This document shows positions 60,113 through 64,000 of a DNA stretch of 64,000 nucleotides, one piece after another. The DNA is from Bradyrhizobium altum (GTDB lineage: Bacteria; Pseudomonadota; Alphaproteobacteria; Rhizobiales; Xanthobacteraceae). Position numbers and translations under genes: made by a program. The first letter of the stretch is position 1; each line of letters opens with the position of its first letter. The stretch lies in contig NZ_JACMYP010000011.1 in NCBI RefSeq assembly GCF_020889705.1, positions 1 through 64,000 of the forward strand. Direction: 5' to 3'. The notes under the pieces were generated by a model. It ran no database searches. It was not told the origin of the DNA and was given only the letters and a program-made list of their open reading frames with translations.

Positions 60113-61501
60113 ATGAGTTCTTCCAACACCAGCGCACCCAACACCAAGACATCAGTCGCCGCGATCTCGATCCTCGCCAGCGGCAGCATGGCCGTGGCGA
60201 AGTTCGTCGTCGGCATCGCGATCGGATCGCTGGCGCTGATCTCAGAGGCGTTGCACTCTTCGATCGACCTCGTCGCCACCATCATCACCTGGGCGGTGGT
60301 GCGGGTATCGGACCAGCCGGCCGACGCCGAGCATCATTACGGCCACGGCAAGTTCGAGAGCGTCTCGGCGCTCTTCATCATCGCCCTGCTTTATGTGCTG
60401 GCCGGCGGCATCCTGGTGCAGGCCTACAGCCATCTGCGCGAAGGCGCCCCGCCGCCGTCGATCTCGGCCATTCCCTTCATCGTCCTCGTCCTCGATATCG
60501 GCGTCAATCTGTGGCGCGCCCGCGCGCTGCACCGCGCCGCGCGCGACACCAAGAGCCAGGCGCTGGCCGCCGACGCGCTGCATTTCGCTTCCGACGTGAT
60601 GGGATCCGCGGCCGTCATCGTCGGCCTAGTGCTGGCGGGCTTCGGCTTCTGGTGGGGCGATGCCGCGGCCGCCATCGCGGTTGCCGTGATGATCGCCCTG
60701 CTCGGCCTGCGCATGGCGCGCGAGACGGTCGAGACCCTGCTCGACCGCGCGCCCGAAGGCGCGCTGGAAAAGGCCACCGCGGCCATCAAGGCCGTGCCGG
60801 GTGTGGTCGACGTCGAGCGGCTACGGGTCCGCATGGTCGGCGCCACGCATTTCATCGACGCCATTGCCGCCGTGCCGCGCACCTATCCGATCGACCGCGT
60901 TGAGGACATCAAGCGCAGGGCGCAGCAGGCGATGACCAAGGCGTTCGGCGACGCCGACCTCACCTTCACCGCGGTGCCGGTGGCGCGCGACAATGAGAGC
61001 GTGCGCGAGCGCATCATGGTGATCGCGCGCAACTCCGGCCTCGCCATCCACCACGTCACCGTGCACGACATCGGCGGCAAGCTGATCGTCGGCATCGACC
61101 TCGAGGTCGACAGCAACATGGTGCTGGACGCCGCCCATGACATCGCCCACGAACTCGAGCGCGCGATGCGCGAGGATTTTGGCGAGGACGTCGAGGTCGA
61201 CACCCATATCGAGCCGCTCGAGCCGGAACTGCCGTGGGGAACCGACGCCGCGCCCGACCGCGTCGAAGCCATCAAGACCGCGCTGACCGGATTTGCCGAT
61301 GGCGGAGCGATCCATGACATCCATAATGTGCGGGTCCGCAACACCGACGCCGGCGAGGTCGTCAACTTCCATTGCCGCGCTGAGCCCTCGATGAGTGTGA
61401 TCAAGGTGCACGAAAGCGTCGACGAGATCGAACGCAAGCTGCGCCGCGCGTTCCCCACCGTGAAGCGTGTGATCAGTCACGCAGAACCGACGCGCGCGTA
61501 A
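60113..61501 (+). CDS. Cation diffusion facilitator (CDF) metal transporter
   Basis: A 462-residue metal/H+ antiporter. The TM domain carries the zinc-site motifs SEALHSSIDL (HxxxD near 47-52) and AADALHFASDV (HxxxD near 160), with a His-rich loop EHHYGHGKFES. The C-terminal part is unusually long, with two tandem ferredoxin-like metal-sensing domains (about 210-290 and 300-455), whereas most CDFs have one. It exports divalent metals such as Zn2+, Co2+, Fe2+ or Mn2+. No regulator gene is adjacent. Confidence 0.87.
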   Translation: MSSSNTSAPNTKTSVAAISILASGSMAVAKFVVGIAIGSLALISEALHSSIDLVATIITWAVVRVSDQPADAEHHYGHGKFESVSALFIIALLYVLAGGILVQAYSHLREGAPPPSISAIPFIVLVLDIGVNLWRARALHRAARDTKSQALAADALHFASDVMGSAAVIVGLVLAGFGFWWGDAAAAIAVAVMIALLGLRMARETVETLLDRAPEGALEKATAAIKAVPGVVDVERLRVRMVGATHFIDAIAAVPRTYPIDRVEDIKRRAQQAMTKAFGDADLTFTAVPVARDNESVRERIMVIARNSGLAIHHVTVHDIGGKLIVGIDLEVDSNMVLDAAHDIAHELERAMREDFGEDVEVDTHIEPLEPELPWGTDAAPDRVEAIKTALTGFADGGAIHDIHNVRVRNTDAGEVVNFHCRAEPSMSVIKVHESVDEIERKLRRAFPTVKRVISHAEPTRA

Positions 61502-61574
61502 TTCTACGGAGCCGTTCCTGTTTCGGACTCACTTTGCGCCTGCTGATTCTCTCTTGGACAAGAATTTTTTCGCA

Positions 61575-61589
61575 TTAACGAATCGTTGA
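61575..61589. promoter_or_regulatory. CtrA-like box upstream of the histidine kinase
   Basis: TTAA-CGAATCG-TTGA is one base from the CtrA consensus TTAA-N7-TTAA, about 105 bp before the kinase ATG. It also forms a TTAACG/CGTTGA dyad. CtrA control would fit a cell-cycle or developmental kinase. Confidence 0.4.
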
Positions 61590-61693
61590 CTCTCGACAGC
61601 CCGGGAAATCTGGATTCAAATCATCATGATTCGGATGCGACGAGGGGAGCATCCGATCCGGGTAAAAAATCAGCTTAGATGGGGGTCTAAGGC

Positions 61694-64000
61694 ATGGCGC
61701 GCGCGCATGCAGCGAACGCTTGTGTCCAATCCGATTCGATCAAGGGATTGGCGCAGTCGATCGCGAAACCGGCCTATCACAGGCTCTTGACGGCCGAGCC
61801 TGCACTGCGCCGCGCTGTCCCTACGCTGATCATCGCCTTCCTCATCACGATCTGCCTCGGCGCCTTCGTCCAGGTGATCGACCAGACCCGGCAGAAGCGC
61901 GGCGCGATGAAGCGCGACCTGGCCGCGCTCTCCGACATCCTCGCCGAGCGTCTCGACCGCCTGACCTCGGTGCGGCGCGACCGGCTCGCCAATATCGAGC
62001 AGATGCAGGAGCTGCTGCCGGACCTCATTCCGTCCTGGGGCATCGCCAACGGCCGCCATGTCATCATCACCAGCGCCGATCACCGCGTGCTGGCCCGCGT
62101 GCCGATCGACGGCGCCGGCGAGAACGACCGCGTCCTCGACATCGTCTCCACCGCGCAGCTCCTGGTCGCACCGGGCCAGCAGGGTGCGGTCAGCGACATG
62201 ACATTGCCGGGCGGCACCGGCGCGCTGGCGATCTCGCAGCTCGTCAAGTCGCTGCCCGGCCAGGTCGTCGTCATCCAGGAGATGAACGAGCCGATCTGGG
62301 GATCGGACGCGGCACTCTCAGTGACGCTGTCGGCGACCACGAGCTTCGTGGTGCTGATCCTCGGCTTCGCCTTCCACTGGCAATCGACCCGCGCCCGCGA
62401 GGGCGACCTGATCAACGACGCCGTGCGCGGCCGGATCGACACCGCGCTCAATCGCGGCCGCTGCGGATTGTGGGACTGGGATCTGTCGCGCGGCAGGATC
62501 TTCTGGTCGCAGTCGATGTTCACCCTGCTCGGCCTCGATACCCGCAACGACCTCCTCACCTTCGGCGAGGTCAACGCGCTGGTGAACTCCGACGACATCA
62601 ACCTGTTCGACATCGCCGAGCAGCTGATCTCGGGCAAGATCGATCACATCGACCAGAGCTTCCGCATGCGCCATGTCGGCGGCCACTGGATCTGGCTGCG
62701 CGTGCGCTGCGAGCTCAGCCACGCCGCGGCCGACAGCGGCCTGCATTTGATCGGCATCGCGGTCGACATCACCGAACAGAAGAGCCTCGCCGAGAAGTCG
62801 GTGGAAGCCGACCTCCGGCTGCGCGACGCGATCGAGACGATTCCCGAGGCCTTCGTGCTCTGGGACGCCGAGGACCGCCTCGTGCTCTGCAACTCGCACT
62901 TCCAGCGGCTGCACAAGCTGCCCGATTCCGCGGTCAGCCCCGGCACGTCCTACGAGACCGTGATCGAGGTCGGCAGCATGCCCGAAGTGCGCACTCGCCT
63001 GCACGAGAGCGGCGTGCCGGCGCCCGGCGCTCGCACCTTCGAGGCCCAGCTCGACGACGGCAGCTGGCTGCATATCAGCGAGCGCCGCACCAAGGACGGC
63101 GGCTACGTCTCGGTCGGCACCGACATCACCCGCATCAAGGCGCACGAGCAGAAGCTGGTCGACAACGATCTCCGCCTGCGCGCCACCGTAATCGACCTGC
63201 AGCGTTCGCAATCCGAGCTGGAGCGGCAGGCCGTCGAGCTCGCCGACCTCGCCGAGAAATATTCGCAGGAAAAGACCCGCGCCGAGGACGCCAACGCCGC
63301 GAAGTCGAAATTCCTCGCCAATATGAGCCATGAGCTGCGCACGCCGCTCAACGCCATCATCGGCTTCTCCGAGATCATGGGCAGCGGCCTGTTCGGGACG
63401 CTCGGCTCGGACAAATACGCGGAGTACTGCCACGACATCCTGACCTCGGGGAAATACCTGCTCGAGGTCATCAACGACATCCTCGACATGTCGAAGATCG
63501 AGGCCGGCCGGATGAAGTTCGACATGGAGCCGCTCGACCTCTCCGGCATCCTCGCCGAGTCGCTGCGGGTGGTCTCCGGCCGCGCCGAGCACAAGGGCCT
63601 GTCACTGGAATCGGATATCGAAAGCACGATCTCGGTTGTCGCCGACCGCCGCGCGGTCAAGCAGATCATCGTCAACTTGCTCTCCAACGCCGTGAAGTTC
63701 ACGCCCGACAAGGGCCGCGTGCTGGTGCGCGGTCAGATGCTGGATGACTCGATCGTGCTCCTGATCGCCGACTGCGGCATCGGCATCGCGCCGGAATCGC
63801 TGCGGCGGCTCGGCAAGCCGTTCGAGCAGGTCGAGAGCCAGCTCACCAAGAGCTACCAGGGCTCTGGCCTCGGACTTGCGATCGCGCGCTCGCTCACCAA
63901 CCTGCATGGCGGCTCGATGAAGCTACGCTCCAAGCTCGGCGTCGGCACCGTCGTCCGCATCACCCTGCCGCGCGATCCGCGTAGCTTGCGGGCGAAGCTG
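61694..64000 (+). CDS. PAS-domain sensor histidine kinase, partial (runs off right edge)
   Basis: An open frame of 769 codons from ATG 61694 to the window end. One TM segment is near residue 45 (VPTLIIAFLITICLGAFVQVI) and another near 215 (TTSFVVLILGFAFHW), enclosing a periplasmic domain. Two PAS domains follow (CGLWDWDLSRGRIFWSQSM; DAIETIPEAFVLWDAEDRL), a coiled coil (SELERQAVELADLAEKYSQE), then HisKA with His in NMSHELRTPLNAIIGFSEIMG, N-box NLLSNAVKFTP and GSGLGLAIARSL. The layout resembles the PleC/DivJ/PdhS-type kinases of alphaproteobacteria. The C-terminal end is missing but the kinase core is complete. Confidence 0.88.
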   Translation, partial: MARAHAANACVQSDSIKGLAQSIAKPAYHRLLTAEPALRRAVPTLIIAFLITICLGAFVQVIDQTRQKRGAMKRDLAALSDILAERLDRLTSVRRDRLANIEQMQELLPDLIPSWGIANGRHVIITSADHRVLARVPIDGAGENDRVLDIVSTAQLLVAPGQQGAVSDMTLPGGTGALAISQLVKSLPGQVVVIQEMNEPIWGSDAALSVTLSATTSFVVLILGFAFHWQSTRAREGDLINDAVRGRIDTALNRGRCGLWDWDLSRGRIFWSQSMFTLLGLDTRNDLLTFGEVNALVNSDDINLFDIAEQLISGKIDHIDQSFRMRHVGGHWIWLRVRCELSHAAADSGLHLIGIAVDITEQKSLAEKSVEADLRLRDAIETIPEAFVLWDAEDRLVLCNSHFQRLHKLPDSAVSPGTSYETVIEVGSMPEVRTRLHESGVPAPGARTFEAQLDDGSWLHISERRTKDGGYVSVGTDITRIKAHEQKLVDNDLRLRATVIDLQRSQSELERQAVELADLAEKYSQEKTRAEDANAAKSKFLANMSHELRTPLNAIIGFSEIMGSGLFGTLGSDKYAEYCHDILTSGKYLLEVINDILDMSKIEAGRMKFDMEPLDLSGILAESLRVVSGRAEHKGLSLESDIESTISVVADRRAVKQIIVNLLSNAVKFTPDKGRVLVRGQMLDDSIVLLIADCGIGIAPESLRRLGKPFEQVESQLTKSYQGSGLGLAIARSLTNLHGGSMKLRSKLGVGTVVRITLPRDPRSLRAKL

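Noticed and set aside
61720..63333. 537-codon frame on the plus strand inside the right-end kinase
   Set aside because: It lies in another frame of the kinase, is Arg/Pro/Ala-rich and lacks domains; the kinase frame runs uninterrupted from 61694.

Overview
The window looks like chromosomal DNA from a high-GC alphaproteobacterium, most likely Bradyrhizobium or a close relative. The evidence is GC-rich codon use, many small dispersed palindromic repeats of the kind common in Bradyrhizobium, several short conserved proteins typical of that group, and an oxalyl-CoA pathway next to oxalate/formate antiporters. I see no tRNA, rRNA, CRISPR array, prophage or intact insertion sequence. This is a metabolic accessory region made of many small regulator-plus-enzyme modules.

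Layout. 1-4.8 kb: a leftward sugar-type ABC operon (permease, substrate-binding protein, and a permease fused to an SMP-30 domain that carries a frameshift) with a divergent LysR regulator. 5.9-8.8 kb: an unusual FAD monooxygenase/alpha-beta hydrolase fusion with a divergent TetR gene and a shared palindrome. 8.9-13.3 kb: a TetR/CMD/SDR operon divergent from a branched-chain-type binding protein and a metallo-beta-lactamase-fold enzyme, with two strong TetR operators between them. 13.5-15.3 kb: ilvD. 16-18.6 kb: an autotransporter. 19-23.3 kb: a Bug-type binding protein, an amidohydrolase and a 2-hydroxyacid dehydrogenase, divergent from a two-subunit TPP decarboxylase. 23.6-28.3 kb: ArsR/SRPBCC pair, GST, ketopantoate-reductase-like enzyme, a DUF1236-like periplasmic protein, a NYN-domain protein. 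28.6-33.8 kb: an MFS carrier and a GntR regulator face a five-gene operon of sterol desaturase, three small unknown proteins and a zinc alcohol dehydrogenase.

The most coherent system is the oxalate regulon at 34-49.3 kb. It holds an ADP-forming acyl-CoA ligase, a divergent GntR regulator, oxc (frameshifted in this sequence), frc, a 45-residue protein in its own transcription unit, two OxlT-like antiporters and a two-CBS-domain protein. Half-sites TGGYAT/ATRCCA sit in or next to the core promoter of every unit, usually as YTGGYAT-N5-ATRCCA immediately after a -35-like hexamer. This predicts one GntR regulon that includes the two non-catalytic members, the small protein and the CBS protein. 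A MASE1-PAS hybrid histidine kinase and an XRE/DUF2975/DUF2147 module lie inside the interval but lack the motif.

49.5-64 kb: nitronate monooxygenase, a quinone-oxidoreductase-type MDR (with an 85-bp relic of itself 1.1 kb downstream), an RlpA-like protein, a PLP enzyme, a TetR-controlled EamA exporter, a VOC protein, an HWE kinase, three very small proteins (two zinc ribbons) beside a Crp/Fnr regulator, a repeat-filled gap, a CDF metal exporter and a PAS histidine kinase that runs off the right edge. Both frameshifts (oxc and the permease fusion) need one missing base restored, so sequencing or assembly error is a real alternative to gene decay.
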